From: Tropicibacter alexandrii
GTDB lineage: Bacteria; Pseudomonadota; Alphaproteobacteria; Rhodobacterales; Rhodobacteraceae
Direction of reading: 5' to 3'
NCBI RefSeq assembly: GCF_003667315.2
Contig: NZ_RCTZ02000001.1
Location: 186,001-250,000 of the forward strand
Length of the DNA stretch: 64,000 nucleotides
Positions 26,723 through 35,545 of the stretch are shown here, piece by piece. The position numbers and the translations under genes were made by a program. The notes below the pieces were generated by a model. The model was not told the origin of the DNA, did no database searches, and saw only the letters and a program-made list of their open reading frames with translations. The stretch's first letter is position 1. Each line of letters opens with the position of its first letter.

Positions 26723-27160
26723 ATGCGCTGGCTCAACCTTGTCCTGTTCGTCCTCTACCCGGTGTCCTGGTTCGCGCCGCTGTTGAAGGCCGGCCTGCTT
26801 CCCCTGTTCGGCCTGTCGGAAATCAGCGTGATCTCAGGCCTCCAGTCGCTGTGGGAGACCGACATCTTCCTTGCGCTGCTGGTCACGCTCTTCGCGCTCT
26901 TTGCCCCCATGCTCAAGACGCTGGGCCTTGCCCTCGTCCAGTTCCACATGCTCGACCGCCGCGCCCTGCCCGCGCTCAACCTGTTGGGCAAGCTCGCCAT
27001 GGCCGATGTCTTTCTCATCGCGCTTTACATCACCCTGTCCAAGGGCATGGGCGTGGGCCGGGTCGAAACCGCATGGGGCCTGTACCTGTTCACCGCCTGC
27101 ATCCTTGCGTCGATCACGTTCGGGGCACTTGAAAGCCGCCGTAAACCAAACGCGGACTAG
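26723..27160 (+). CDS. paraquat-inducible protein A (PqiA)-like membrane protein
   Basis: This 145-residue protein contains one PqiA-type membrane unit with four hydrophobic segments. It starts MRWLNLVLFVLYPVSWFAPLL and has the conserved ESRRKP-like end and MADVFLIALYITLSKGMGVGRVETAWGLYLF, typical of the family (block MADVFLIAL). Full PqiA proteins have two such units and four Cys zinc fingers; this one has a single unit and no zinc finger. PqiA works with MCE proteins in inter-membrane lipid transport, which fits its place after mlaE-mlaF. The ATG at 26723 follows the 26-bp palindrome; the frame is open further upstream but overlaps the previous gene. Confidence 0.8.
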   Translation: MRWLNLVLFVLYPVSWFAPLLKAGLLPLFGLSEISVISGLQSLWETDIFLALLVTLFALFAPMLKTLGLALVQFHMLDRRALPALNLLGKLAMADVFLIALYITLSKGMGVGRVETAWGLYLFTACILASITFGALESRRKPNAD

Positions 27161-27229
27161 GGTGGCAATCCGCCCATTGGCGCGCGGGCCGGTTTGGGCC
27201 ATAAGAACACAAAACCGAGCAGCGTAACC

Positions 27230-28597
27230 ATGGCCAAAGCCCAAACCACATTTGTCTGTCAGTCCTGCGGCGCGTCCTACAACAAGTGGTCGGGCCGCTG
27301 CGACGCGTGCGGCGAGTGGAACACCATCCAGGAAGAAAAGCCGCTCTCGACCGGCCCGGCCAAGAAATCGCTCGGCGCGATGAAGGGCCGCGCGGTGCCC
27401 TTGTCGGACCTGTCGTCGAAGGAGCCTCCGCCGCCGCGCGACGCCTCCGGCATGGAGGAATTCGACCGGGTGCTGGGTGGCGGGCTGGTGCCAGCCTCGG
27501 CGGTTCTGGTCGGCGGCGATCCGGGCATCGGCAAATCCACGCTGCTGTTGCAGGCGGCGGCGAGCTTTGCCCGCGCGGGGCTGAAGGTCATCTATATCTC
27601 GGGCGAGGAAGCCTCGGCGCAGGTGCGGCTGCGCGCGCAGCGTCTGGGTCTGGCCGATGCGCCGGTGAAACTGGCCACCGAAACCAACCTGCGCGACATC
27701 CTCACCACGCTGGAGGAACACAAGCCCGATCTTGCCATCGTCGATTCGATCCAGACCATGTGGGCGGACAATGTCGACAGCGCGCCCGGATCGGTCAGCC
27801 AAGTGCGCGCCGCCGCGCATGAGCTGACCACCTTTGCCAAATCGCGCGGCAGCGCCGTGATGATGGTCGGCCATGTCACCAAGGACGGTCAGATCGCCGG
27901 TCCGCGCGTGGTCGAGCACATGGTCGACACCGTTTTGTATTTCGAGGGCGAGCGCGGCCACCAGTTCCGCATCCTGCGCTCGGTGAAGAACCGCTTTGGC
28001 CCGGCGGATGAAATCGGCGTGTTCGAGATGACCGGCGGCGGTCTGGCCGAGGTGCCGAACCCCTCGGCGCTGTTCCTGCAGGATCGCGGCCAGCCCGCGC
28101 CCGGATCGGCGGTGTTTGCAGGCATCGAAGGCACCCGCCCCGTTCTGGTCGAGTTTCAGGCGCTGGTCGCACCCTCGCCGCATTCCCAACCCCGGCGCAG
28201 CGTCGTCGGCTGGGATGGCGGGCGGCTGGCGATGATCCTCGCCGTGCTCGAATCGCGCTGTGGCATCCCCTTTGCCGGGCTCGACGTCTATCTCAACGTC
28301 GCGGGCGGCATGCGGGTCAACGAACCGGCTGCCGATCTGGCCGTCGCCGCTGCGCTGCTTTCCGCGCGCGAAGATGCGGCACTTCCCCCGGAAACCGTTG
28401 TTTTCGGCGAGATCAGCCTGTCAGGGGCGCTACGCCCCGTCAGCCAGACCGAAAATCGGTTGAAAGAGGCGCGAAAACTTGGTTTCTCCACGGCGATCCT
28501 GCCGTCGGGGGGCAAGGCCGCCGGGACCGGTGGCATGGCGCTGTCGCAGATGGGAGAATTGACCTCCTTTGTCGGCGACGTGTTCGGCGCAGGGTAA
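27230..28597 (+). CDS. radA: DNA repair protein RadA
   Basis: RadA (Sms) is a RecA-like branch-migration helicase used in recombinational repair. The 455-residue product has the N-terminal zinc finger (Cys 10, 13, 24 and 27), Walker A GGDPGIGKST near 95-104, and the RadA-specific KNRFG motif in SVKNRFGPADEIGVF. The C-terminal Lon-protease-like domain contains GGMRVNEPAADLAVAAALLSA and FGEISLSGALRPV. The ATG at 27230 begins the zinc-finger domain (MAKAQTTFVCQSCG); upstream in-frame codons have no similarity. The ribosome binding site is weak. cvpA follows after 18 bases. Confidence 0.97.
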   Translation: MAKAQTTFVCQSCGASYNKWSGRCDACGEWNTIQEEKPLSTGPAKKSLGAMKGRAVPLSDLSSKEPPPPRDASGMEEFDRVLGGGLVPASAVLVGGDPGIGKSTLLLQAAASFARAGLKVIYISGEEASAQVRLRAQRLGLADAPVKLATETNLRDILTTLEEHKPDLAIVDSIQTMWADNVDSAPGSVSQVRAAAHELTTFAKSRGSAVMMVGHVTKDGQIAGPRVVEHMVDTVLYFEGERGHQFRILRSVKNRFGPADEIGVFEMTGGGLAEVPNPSALFLQDRGQPAPGSAVFAGIEGTRPVLVEFQALVAPSPHSQPRRSVVGWDGGRLAMILAVLESRCGIPFAGLDVYLNVAGGMRVNEPAADLAVAAALLSAREDAALPPETVVFGEISLSGALRPVSQTENRLKEARKLGFSTAILPSGGKAAGTGGMALSQMGELTSFVGDVFGAG

Positions 28598-28615
28598 ACG
28601 AAAGGAACGGGCCGC

Positions 28616-29185
28616 ATGGAAGGTTTCACGATCGTAGATGGCGTGGTCGCGGGGGTGATCTTCCTCTCGGCGATTCTGGCCTATTCGCGCGGTCTGGTGC
28701 GCGAGGTGCTGGCCATCGGCGGGTGGATCGTGTCGGGCATCATGGCCTATATGTTCGCGCCGCAATTGCAGCCGCTGGTCAAGGAAGCCCCGGTGGTCGG
28801 CAAGTTCTTTGCGGAAAGCTGCGAATTCTCGATGGTGGCATCGTTCTTCGTGGTGCTGACGATCGGCCTTGTGGTGATGTCGCTGTTCACGCCGCTGTTT
28901 TCCTCGCTGATCCAGCGCTCGGTGCTGGGCGGGATCGATCAGGCGCTTGGCTTCCTGTTCGGCGCGGCGCGCGGCATCCTTTTGGCGGTTGTGGCCTTCT
29001 TTGTCTACGAGACGGTGATCACCTCGCAGGATCTTCCCATGGTGGACGATTCCCGCACGGCGGCGATCCTGTCGCGCTTCTCCGATCAGGTGGCCGGTCA
29101 GGACCCGGAAGCGGCGCAGGGCTGGGTCTATGCGCAATATAACGGCCTGATGGGCGCCTGCGACGCACCGGGCAGCGACATCTGA
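28616..29185 (+). CDS. cvpA: CvpA family membrane protein
   Basis: CvpA is an inner-membrane protein named for colicin V production; its gene lies next to purF in many proteobacteria, and that holds here. The 189-residue product has four hydrophobic segments: residues 6-26 (IVDGVVAGVIFLSAILAYSR), 29-50, 66-90 and 104-125. The early SRGLVREVLAIGGW segment is family-typical. A hydrophilic C-terminal tail of about 55 residues follows. AAAGGAAC precedes the ATG. It lies 18 bases after radA and 175 bases before purF, with a terminator in between, so radA-cvpA probably form one operon. Confidence 0.9.
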   Translation: MEGFTIVDGVVAGVIFLSAILAYSRGLVREVLAIGGWIVSGIMAYMFAPQLQPLVKEAPVVGKFFAESCEFSMVASFFVVLTIGLVVMSLFTPLFSSLIQRSVLGGIDQALGFLFGAARGILLAVVAFFVYETVITSQDLPMVDDSRTAAILSRFSDQVAGQDPEAAQGWVYAQYNGLMGACDAPGSDI

Positions 29186-29212
29186 ACCGCGCGCAATCAC
29201 CAGAACACACGC

Positions 29213-29239
29213 CGCCCGCGCCCGTTGCGCGGGCGTTTT
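29213..29239 (+). terminator. rho-independent terminator after cvpA
   Basis: A 9-bp stem (CGCCCGCGC with GCGCGGGCG) and a 5-base loop is followed by TTTT. It separates radA-cvpA from purF. Confidence 0.85.
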
Positions 29240-29360
29240 GCGTTATCGGACATCAGCACGCACCTGTGACCGACCACCACAGCATTTCCGTGTGATGATT
29301 CCGTGACACGGGCCTGCAAGCCCACTATGTAGGGCGCCAACATCCCACAGGAATCGGAGC

Positions 29361-30842
29361 GTGCCCTTGTCAGAGGCCCACTTTCCCCCCGCCCACCCCT
29401 TCGACGATGACAAGCTGAAGGAGGAGTGCGGTATCTTCGGCGTGGTCGGCGTCACCGATGCGGCGAACTTCGTCGCCCTTGGCCTGCACGCCCTGCAGCA
29501 TCGTGGTCAAGAGGCGGGTGGCATCGTCTCCTACGCGCCCGAACACGGCTTCAACTCGGCCCGCCGGTTTGGATATGTGCGCGACAACTTCACCAAGCAG
29601 TCGTTGATGGAAACGCTGCCGGGGCAGCTGTCCATCGGGCATGTGCGCTATTCGACCGCCGGGTCCAAGGGCCAGACGGCCATTCGCGACGTGCAGCCCT
29701 TCTTTGGCGAATTCTCGATGGGCGGCGCGGCGATTGCCCATAACGGCAACATCACCAATGCCGATGCCCTGCGCAAGGAACTGATCGAGCGTGGCTCGAT
29801 CTTCCAGTCCTCGTCCGACAGCGAATGCATCATCCATCTGATGGCGCGATCCTTGCAGCGTGACATCCCCTCGCGGATGGAAGACGCGCTGCGCCGCGTC
29901 GAAGGGGCGTTTTCGGTCGTCGCCATGACGCGGACCAAGCTGATCGGCGTGCGCGACCCGCTGGGCGTGCGCCCGCTGGTGCTGGGCAAGGTCGGGGACA
30001 GTGGCTGGGCCCTGTCGTCTGAGACCTGCGCGCTGGACATCATCGGCGCCGATTTCGTGCGCGAGATCGAGCCGGGCGAAATGGTCGTCATCACCGCCGA
30101 GGGCGGCGTCGAAAGCAGCCATCCCTTCCGCCCGACCAAGTCGCGCTTCTGCATCTTTGAACATGTCTATTTCTCGCGTCCCGATTCGATCATCGGTGGC
30201 CGGTCGGTCTATGAGACCCGCCGCCAGATCGGCGTGGAGCTGGCGCGCGAAACGCCGGTGGAGGCCGATCTGGTCTGTCCTGTGCCCGACAGCGGCACGC
30301 CCGCCGCGATCGGCTATGCCCACGAATCCGGCATCCCCTACGGCATGGGGATCATCCGCAACCAATATATGGGCCGCACCTTCATCGAGCCGACCGAGCA
30401 GATCCGCAACATGGGTGTGCGTCTGAAGCTGAACGTCAACCGCGCGCTGATCCAAGGCAAGCGGGTGGTGCTGGTGGACGACTCGGTGGTGCGCGGCACC
30501 ACCAGCCGCAAGATCAAGGAGATGATCCTTGATGCGGGCGCCGCCGAGGTCCACTTCCGCATCGCCTCGCCGCCCACATCTTGGCCGTGCTTTTACGGGG
30601 TGGACACGCCGCAGCGTGAAAAGCTGCTGGCCGCGACCATGTCCGAGGACGAGATGCGCGATCATCTGGGTGTGGATTCGCTGAAATTCATCTCGCTCGA
30701 CGGTCTATATCGTGCCGTGGGCGAGGCCGGGGGCCGCGATGCCAAAAGCCCGCAATATTGCGATGCGTGTTTCTCGGGCGAATACCCGGTGAAACCCGCC
30801 GACATGATCGAGAAGGGCTTCAAGCTGAAGGCCGCCGAATAA
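29361..30842 (+). CDS. purF: amidophosphoribosyltransferase
   Basis: PurF makes phosphoribosylamine from PRPP and glutamine, the first step of purine synthesis. The 493-residue product has a 22-residue propeptide before the catalytic Cys in EECGIFGVVG, as in the B. subtilis type. The glutaminase half includes HRGQEAGGI and RYSTAGS. The PRT half has the PRPP motif VVLVDDSVVRGTTSRK near residue 370. Cys residues expected to bind the 4Fe-4S cluster are present: FCIFEHVYFSRPDS, SWPCFYG and QYCDACFSGEYP. The start is a GTG at 29361; a TTG at 29367 is better spaced from CGGAG and is an alternative. A terminator follows the gene. Confidence 0.96.
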   Translation: MPLSEAHFPPAHPFDDDKLKEECGIFGVVGVTDAANFVALGLHALQHRGQEAGGIVSYAPEHGFNSARRFGYVRDNFTKQSLMETLPGQLSIGHVRYSTAGSKGQTAIRDVQPFFGEFSMGGAAIAHNGNITNADALRKELIERGSIFQSSSDSECIIHLMARSLQRDIPSRMEDALRRVEGAFSVVAMTRTKLIGVRDPLGVRPLVLGKVGDSGWALSSETCALDIIGADFVREIEPGEMVVITAEGGVESSHPFRPTKSRFCIFEHVYFSRPDSIIGGRSVYETRRQIGVELARETPVEADLVCPVPDSGTPAAIGYAHESGIPYGMGIIRNQYMGRTFIEPTEQIRNMGVRLKLNVNRALIQGKRVVLVDDSVVRGTTSRKIKEMILDAGAAEVHFRIASPPTSWPCFYGVDTPQREKLLAATMSEDEMRDHLGVDSLKFISLDGLYRAVGEAGGRDAKSPQYCDACFSGEYPVKPADMIEKGFKLKAAE

Positions 30843-30867
30843 GCGCCTGTTACACCGGTTCACAAAA

Positions 30868-30907
30868 GGCCTGACGGGGATGACATCCCTGTCAGGCCTC
30901 TTTCTTA
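30868..30907 (+). terminator. rho-independent terminator after purF
   Basis: A 9-bp stem (AGGCCTGAC with GTCAGGCCT) extended by GGGAT/ATCCC is followed by CTTTCTT. It separates purF from the YHS gene. Confidence 0.85.
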
Positions 30908-30954
30908 GGCAACTCCGCGCGGGCAGATTGAAGGCATCGCAAAGGAGACCCGCC

Positions 30955-31413
30955 ATGCCCGATCCAACCCGCCGCCTGATCCTGACCGCCGCCCTTGCCG
31001 CGCCCGTGCTGTGGCTCGCCCGCCCCGCACTGGCCCGCGAGCCTGAAATCTACGCGGAAGCGGGCATCGCCATCGATGGCGCCGACGCCGTTGCCTATTT
31101 CGACGGCAATGGTCCCGTCGCCGGGTCGCAGGACTACACCGTCGACTGGAACGGCGCGGTTTGGCTGTTTGCCTCCGCCGACACCGCTGCGGCCTTTCAG
31201 GCCGATCCGACGGCCTACGCGCCGCAATTCGGCGGGTACTGTGCCTATGCTGCCTCGCGCGGCTATCTTGCCCCCACCATCCCCGAGGCATGGTATCTGC
31301 ATGACGGCAGGCTGTACCTGAATGCCAGCCTGCGGGCGCGCGAGCTTTGGCTGCGCGACATTCCCGGCAACATTGCCAAGGGAAAGGCCAACTGGCCCGG
31401 CATCTTGGGCTGA
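30955..31413 (+). CDS. exported YHS domain-containing protein
   Basis: This 152-residue protein has a twin-arginine-like signal (PTRRLILTAALAAPVLWLAR ending PALA) at residues 3-26. A YHS-type domain follows, a small fold often linked to metal binding: DGADAVAYFDGNGPVAGSQD, WLFASADTAAAFQADPTAY and QFGGYCAYAASRG with its single Cys. The C-terminus has NIAKGKANWPGI. The Tat-type signal fits a folded, cofactor-bearing periplasmic protein, but the metal is unknown. AAAGGAG lies 7 bases before the ATG. It is separated from purF by a terminator. Confidence 0.85.
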   Translation: MPDPTRRLILTAALAAPVLWLARPALAREPEIYAEAGIAIDGADAVAYFDGNGPVAGSQDYTVDWNGAVWLFASADTAAAFQADPTAYAPQFGGYCAYAASRGYLAPTIPEAWYLHDGRLYLNASLRARELWLRDIPGNIAKGKANWPGILG

Positions 31414-31639
31414 CCCAGCGCGTCCTGCGCTGACGGCGCAACCGCATCGGTGCGGGGCAGACCGGTTTTCCGCGCGATGGTCTGCGCCCTATCGCCGCGC
31501 ATGCCTTGGCGCCATGCGTCATTCCGCCGATCCCAAAGACGGATCGGCAGCGGCACGCCCATGCGCGAAACGCCCTCTATCATGCATCAAGGACCTGTCT
31601 TATCTGCGCTGCGATGCAGAAAAGGCTGGAAATCGTACG

Positions 31640-31957
31640 ATGCTTTACCGTTCCCTGCGCCCTCAGGCGCGCCCGCAAACCCTCGTCCACCGCATCTCGC
31701 AGCAGGCGAAGGAGCCACAGACCCAACCAGAGAAAATGGCCACGCGTCAGGTCAAGCTGCCGCCGGACAATGCGCTGCTGCTGATCGGCATCTTTGGCCG
31801 GGAAGACGCGCCACATGCGCTGATCCGCATGCCCTCGGGCAAGATCGCGCGCGTCGAAAAAGGCAGCCGCGTCGCCAGCTACCCCGTGCTGGCCATCACC
31901 GCCGAGGCGGTGACGCTGAACGTCAGCGGACAGGCCCGCAAGCTGACCCTGCCCTGA
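31640..31957 (+). CDS. small protein with pilus-biogenesis (PilP/GspC-like) motif, hypothetical
   Basis: This protein is up to 105 residues long. The C-terminal 65 residues (NALLLIGIFGREDAPHALIR, then MPSGKIARVEKGSRV and a last strand VTLNVSGQARKLTL) resemble the short beta-domains of PilP/GspC-type proteins in this bacterial family. In that context they bind inner-membrane secretion components; this similarity is from memory of the pattern and not verified. Two starts are plausible: ATG 31640 and ATG 31736 (73 residues). No signal peptide is evident in either. The preceding 225 bases (31414-31639) hold no gene that I can support. It lies 41 bases before the SDR gene. Confidence 0.6.
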   Translation: MLYRSLRPQARPQTLVHRISQQAKEPQTQPEKMATRQVKLPPDNALLLIGIFGREDAPHALIRMPSGKIARVEKGSRVASYPVLAITAEAVTLNVSGQARKLTLP

Positions 31958-31998
31958 CCCCGCTTGACCTTGGCGCAAAAGGCGCTCAGAAGCGGCGC

Positions 31999-32640
31999 AT
32001 GACACAGATTGCCCTCATCACGGGCGCCTCGCGCGGTCTTGGGGCCGCCATGGCGCTGACCCTTGCCCCGAAATACCATGTCGTCGCCGTCGCACGCACG
32101 ATCGGCGGGCTCGAAGAGCTCGACGACCAGATCAAGGCGCAGGGCGGCGAGGCGACGCTGGCGCCGATGGACATCTGCAACCGCGACGCCATGGCGCATC
32201 TGTGCCGACAGGTCCATGACCGCTGGGGCAGCGCGGCACTGTGGGTGCATACGGCGATCCATGCCGCGCCGCTGACACCGGCCCATCACATGGACCAGAA
32301 GGATTGGGACAAGTCCGTTGCCACCAATCTGAACGCGATGGGGCACCTCGTGCCGTTTGTCGGTGCCTTGCTGGGCGAGGCAGGTCAGGCCGTGTTCTTC
32401 GACGACCCGCAGGGCGGCGAGAAGTTCTACGGCCATTACGGCACGACGAAGGCCGGGCAGATCGCCCTTGCCCGCAGTTGGCAGGCCGAGACGGCGAAGC
32501 ACGGTCCAAAAGTCCATATCGTGACGCCCCGCCCCATGGCGACGCATACCCGCGCCCGGTTCCATCCCGGCGAGAACAAGGACGTCCTCGCCAAACCCCT
32601 CGACGAAGCCGCGCGGATCGTGTCCGACCTCGCGCTCTGA
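31999..32640 (+). CDS. short-chain dehydrogenase/reductase
   Basis: This 213-residue protein is an SDR with the nucleotide-binding motif TGASRGLGAA at residues 8-17 and the catalytic YxxxK in YGHYGTTKAGQ near residue 152. The usual active-site Ser about 13 residues before the Tyr is not obvious (FFDDPQGGEKFYG), so catalysis may be altered. The strand segments VVAVARTIGGLEELDDQI and LAPMDICNRDAM fit an NAD(P)-binding Rossmann fold. The substrate is unknown. The Shine-Dalgarno sequence is weak. The gene is followed by a tandem array of four palindromes before surE. Confidence 0.85.
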   Translation: MTQIALITGASRGLGAAMALTLAPKYHVVAVARTIGGLEELDDQIKAQGGEATLAPMDICNRDAMAHLCRQVHDRWGSAALWVHTAIHAAPLTPAHHMDQKDWDKSVATNLNAMGHLVPFVGALLGEAGQAVFFDDPQGGEKFYGHYGTTKAGQIALARSWQAETAKHGPKVHIVTPRPMATHTRARFHPGENKDVLAKPLDEAARIVSDLAL

Positions 32641-32653
32641 CAGGATCGGGGCG

Positions 32654-32749
32654 CAAGGCGCTTCGAAGCGCCTTGACACAAGCGCCTTCGAAGGCGCTTG
32701 TCCAAGCAAATTGGAATTTGCTTGATCCAAGGCTTTTCGAAAAGCCTTG
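32654..32749. repeat. tandem array of four 22-nt palindromes (TTCGAA-type core)
   Basis: Four units lie at 32654-32675, 32679-32700, 32703-32724 and 32728-32749, with 2-3-base spacers. Each begins CAAG and ends CTTG. Left arms are CAAGGCGCTTC, CAAGCGCCTTC, CAAGCAAATTG and CAAGGCTTTTC, and each right arm is complementary. The third has TTGGAA at the centre in place of TTCGAA. The arms differ but keep pairing. The array fills most of the gap between the SDR gene and surE. Confidence 0.9.
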
Positions 32750-32821
32750 TACGCCCGGCCCGCTTGCCCCACGCCCCCCCTTGGCCTAATGAAACTCCAA
32801 CGGGCAAAGACAGGCGGGACC

Positions 32822-33607
32822 ATGCGCATTCTCATCACCAACGACGACGGCATCAACGCTCCGGGGCTTTCCGTCCTGCACGACATCGCGACCGAGCTCG
32901 CAGGGGCCGATGGCGAGGTCTGGACCGTCGCGCCGGCCTTCGAGCAATCGGGCGTCGGGCACTGCATTTCCTACACCCATCCGACGATGATCGCCGAGAT
33001 GGGCGCGCGCCGCTTTGCCGCCGAAGGCAGCCCCGCCGATTGCGTCCTTGCCGGCATCCACGACGTCCTGAAGGACACGCCCCCCGACCTCGTCCTGTCC
33101 GGCGTGAACCGGGGCAATAATTCGGCCGAGAACGCGCTGTATTCCGGCACGCTCGGCGGCGCCATGGAAGGCGCGCTGCAAGGGCTGCCCGCCATCGCCC
33201 TGTCGCAATATCTCGGGCCAAAGACCCACGGGCTGGACAACCCCTTTGAATGCGCCGCCGCCCACGGCGCACGGATCATCCGCCAGATCCTCGATGCGGA
33301 TCCAAAGGACCAGACCGGCTACCGCTTGTTCTACAATGTGAATTTCCCGCCCTGCGCCGCCGTGGACGTGGTCGGCACCGTGGCTACGCCGCAAGGCATC
33401 CGGCCCGAGCCCTCCTTCAAGGTCGAGCCGCACACCGCGCCCTCCGGGCGGCGTTTCCTCTGGGCCTCGGGCGGCAACCAGCGCATCCCCACCGCGCCGG
33501 GGACGGACGCGGCGATGAACCTGCAGGATTACATCACCGTCACCCCGATGCGCGCCGACCTGACCTGCCATGACAGTCTTGCGCGGCTGAAAGACGCGCT
33601 GACATGA
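32822..33607 (+). CDS. surE: 5'/3'-nucleotidase SurE
   Basis: SurE is a metal-dependent survival phosphatase acting on nucleoside monophosphates. The 261-residue product begins [16 protein letters not shown], where Asp8 and Asp9 bind metal. It also has the conserved Ser in [14 protein letters not shown] and the Asn in [20 protein letters not shown]. Length is normal. The ATG at 32822 follows AGGCGGGACC. Its stop overlaps pcm by 4 bases (ATGA). The surE-pcm-nlpD order is widely conserved in proteobacteria. Four tandem palindromes lie immediately upstream and may affect its expression. Confidence 0.96.
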   Translation: MRILITNDDGINAPGLSVLHDIATELAGADGEVWTVAPAFEQSGVGHCISYTHPTMIAEMGARRFAAEGSPADCVLAGIHDVLKDTPPDLVLSGVNRGNNSAENALYSGTLGGAMEGALQGLPAIALSQYLGPKTHGLDNPFECAAAHGARIIRQILDADPKDQTGYRLFYNVNFPPCAAVDVVGTVATPQGIRPEPSFKVEPHTAPSGRRFLWASGGNQRIPTAPGTDAAMNLQDYITVTPMRADLTCHDSLARLKDALT

Positions 33608-34245
33608 GCTTTGACGCCGAAGCCAAGATGCAGTTCCTGTTCGCGCTCCGATCAAAGGGCGTGACAGACAGCACCGTGCTGAACGCGATGGAGCGCATCG
33701 ACCGGGGACTGTTCGTCCAAGGCTACTTCAACGACCGCGCCTATGAGGACACGCCGCTGCCGATCCCTTGCGGCCAGACCATCAGCCAGCCCTCGGTGGT
33801 CGGCCTGATGACGCAGGCGTTGCAGGTCGGCCCGCGCGACAAGGTGCTGGAGGTCGGGACCGGCTCGGGCTATCAGGCCGCGATCCTGTCGCTGCTGGCG
33901 CGCCGGGTCTATACCGTCGACCGGCACAAACGGTTGGTGGCCGCCGCCCGGCAGGTCTTTGACGCGCTGGAACTGGTCAACATCACCGCCTTCACCACCG
34001 ATGGATCGCACGGTTTGCCCGATCAGGCGCCCTTTGATCGCATCATTGTCACCGCTGCCGCCGAAGACCCGCCCGGGCCGCTCTTGGCGCAGTTGAAGAT
34101 TGGCGGTATCATGGTCGTGCCGGTGGGCCAGTCCGACACGGTGCAGCAGTTGATCCGCGTGACCCGGCATGAAAACGGGTTCGATTATGACGAGCTGCGC
34201 CCGGTGCGCTTCGTGCCCCTCGTCGAGGGGCTGGGCCGCGACTGA
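33604..34245 (+). CDS. pcm: protein-L-isoaspartate O-methyltransferase
   Basis: Pcm repairs aged proteins by methylating isoaspartyl residues with S-adenosylmethionine. The 213-residue product has the SAM-binding motif [15 protein letters not shown] near residue 80, preceded by the substrate region [17 protein letters not shown]. The region [14 protein letters not shown] and VVPVGQ complete the fold. The ATGA overlap with surE sets the start. It precedes nlpD by 73 bases. The family function is secure from the motifs and from the gene order. Confidence 0.96.
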   Translation: MSFDAEAKMQFLFALRSKGVTDSTVLNAMERIDRGLFVQGYFNDRAYEDTPLPIPCGQTISQPSVVGLMTQALQVGPRDKVLEVGTGSGYQAAILSLLARRVYTVDRHKRLVAAARQVFDALELVNITAFTTDGSHGLPDQAPFDRIIVTAAAEDPPGPLLAQLKIGGIMVVPVGQSDTVQQLIRVTRHENGFDYDELRPVRFVPLVEGLGRD

Positions 34246-34318
34246 CCGATCCGGCAGGACAGTGCCGTGACGCCCTGACACAAGGGGCGCATACGAGGAA
34301 ATCGAGTAGGACAGCCAG

Positions 34319-35512
34319 ATGACCCTTTCGCCACGATTGATCCCCGCCATGGGTATGGCCCTGACGCTGGCGGCCTGCGGCAGCACCATGGATTTCGACA
34401 TGCGCGGTCGCATGGGCGGCCAAGTCGACACCTCCGAGGCCGCGATCAAGGCCACGATCGACCGGCCTAGCCCCGACAATCGCGGGGTGATCTCCTACCC
34501 GAATTACCAAGTCGCCGTGGCCAAGCGCGGTGACACGCTGGCCGATCTGGCCACCCGCCTCGGGCTCGATCCTGCCGAACTCGGGCGCTACAACGGGATC
34601 AAGCCGGAGGACCCGCTGCGGACCGGCGAACTCGTCGCCCTGCCCCGGCGCGTGGCCGAACCTTCGCCCGCCACCGGCGCCGCGCAGACCGGGCCGATCC
34701 GGCCGGCATCCCAAGTCGACGTGGCGACGCTCGCTGGCAATGCGCTGGACCGTGCCGCGCCGACACCCGCCGCGCAGGGCAAGACCGGTGCCGGGGTCGA
34801 GCCGATCCGCCACAAAGTGGCACGCGGCGAAACCGCCTTTACCATCGCCCGGACCTATTCGATCTCGCCGCGCGCACTGGCGGAATGGAACGGGCTGGAC
34901 AGCGCCTTTACCCTGCGCGAGGGGCAGTTCCTGCTGATCCCACCCGCCGATCCGACCGCCGTCGCAGCGGCAGCGCCGGTGGCGCAGCCCGGAAACGGAT
35001 CGCCGACACCGCCGCCGCCATCCGCCGCCCAGCCCTTGCCGGTGGATGAGACGCCAGCCCCCGCCGCCGTCGAAACCGCCGCCTTGCCCAAAGCCGACGC
35101 GCCCGCAGCGAAGCCCGCCGCGCCCGTGGCCGATATCGGTCAGGACAAGGCGAAGAACACCGATGCGCCGATGCTGATGCCGGTCTCCGGCTCGATCATC
35201 CGCGAATATGCCAAGGGTCGGAACGAGGGGATCGACATCTCGGCCGCGGCTGGCACGCCGGTCAAGGCGGCTGCCTCGGGTCAGGTTGCCTCGATCTCGA
35301 CCACCGCCGAAGGGGTGAAATTCCTGCTGATCCGGCATCCCGGCGACCTGATCACGGTCTACACCCATGTGGACGATATCAGCGTCGCCAAGGGCGATGC
35401 GGTCAGCCGGGGTCAGACGATTGCGCGAGTGCGGTCCTCCACCCCGTCCTTCCTGCATTTCGAAGTCCGCAAGGGGTTCGAATCGACGGACCCGATGCCG
35501 TATATCCAGTAG
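34319..35512 (+). CDS. nlpD: NlpD-type lipoprotein with LysM and M23 peptidase domains
   Basis: NlpD-like proteins activate cell-wall amidases at the division site. The 397-residue product has a lipobox signal (TLAACGS, Cys at about residue 20). Two LysM peptidoglycan-binding motifs follow: VAKRGDTLADLATRLGLDP near 60 and VARGETAFTIARTYSISP near 163. A Pro/Ala-rich linker occupies about 215-275. The C-terminal M23 (LytM) domain has GIDISAAAGTPVKAAASG, TVYTHVDDISV and FLHFEVRKG. The first zinc ligand position reads GNEGIDI where active peptidases have H-x-x-x-D, so it is probably a non-enzymatic activator like E. coli NlpD. No rpoS follows. Confidence 0.92.
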   Translation: MTLSPRLIPAMGMALTLAACGSTMDFDMRGRMGGQVDTSEAAIKATIDRPSPDNRGVISYPNYQVAVAKRGDTLADLATRLGLDPAELGRYNGIKPEDPLRTGELVALPRRVAEPSPATGAAQTGPIRPASQVDVATLAGNALDRAAPTPAAQGKTGAGVEPIRHKVARGETAFTIARTYSISPRALAEWNGLDSAFTLREGQFLLIPPADPTAVAAAAPVAQPGNGSPTPPPPSAAQPLPVDETPAPAAVETAALPKADAPAAKPAAPVADIGQDKAKNTDAPMLMPVSGSIIREYAKGRNEGIDISAAAGTPVKAAASGQVASISTTAEGVKFLLIRHPGDLITVYTHVDDISVAKGDAVSRGQTIARVRSSTPSFLHFEVRKGFESTDPMPYIQ

Positions 35513-35545
35513 GTTTCGCCGCGCTTTGCGCGTCGACCGGGGCCA

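Noticed and set aside
31414-31639. Short open frames between the YHS gene and the PilP-like gene
   Set aside because: Frames on both strands lack ribosome binding sites and recognisable sequence and overlap flanking genes.
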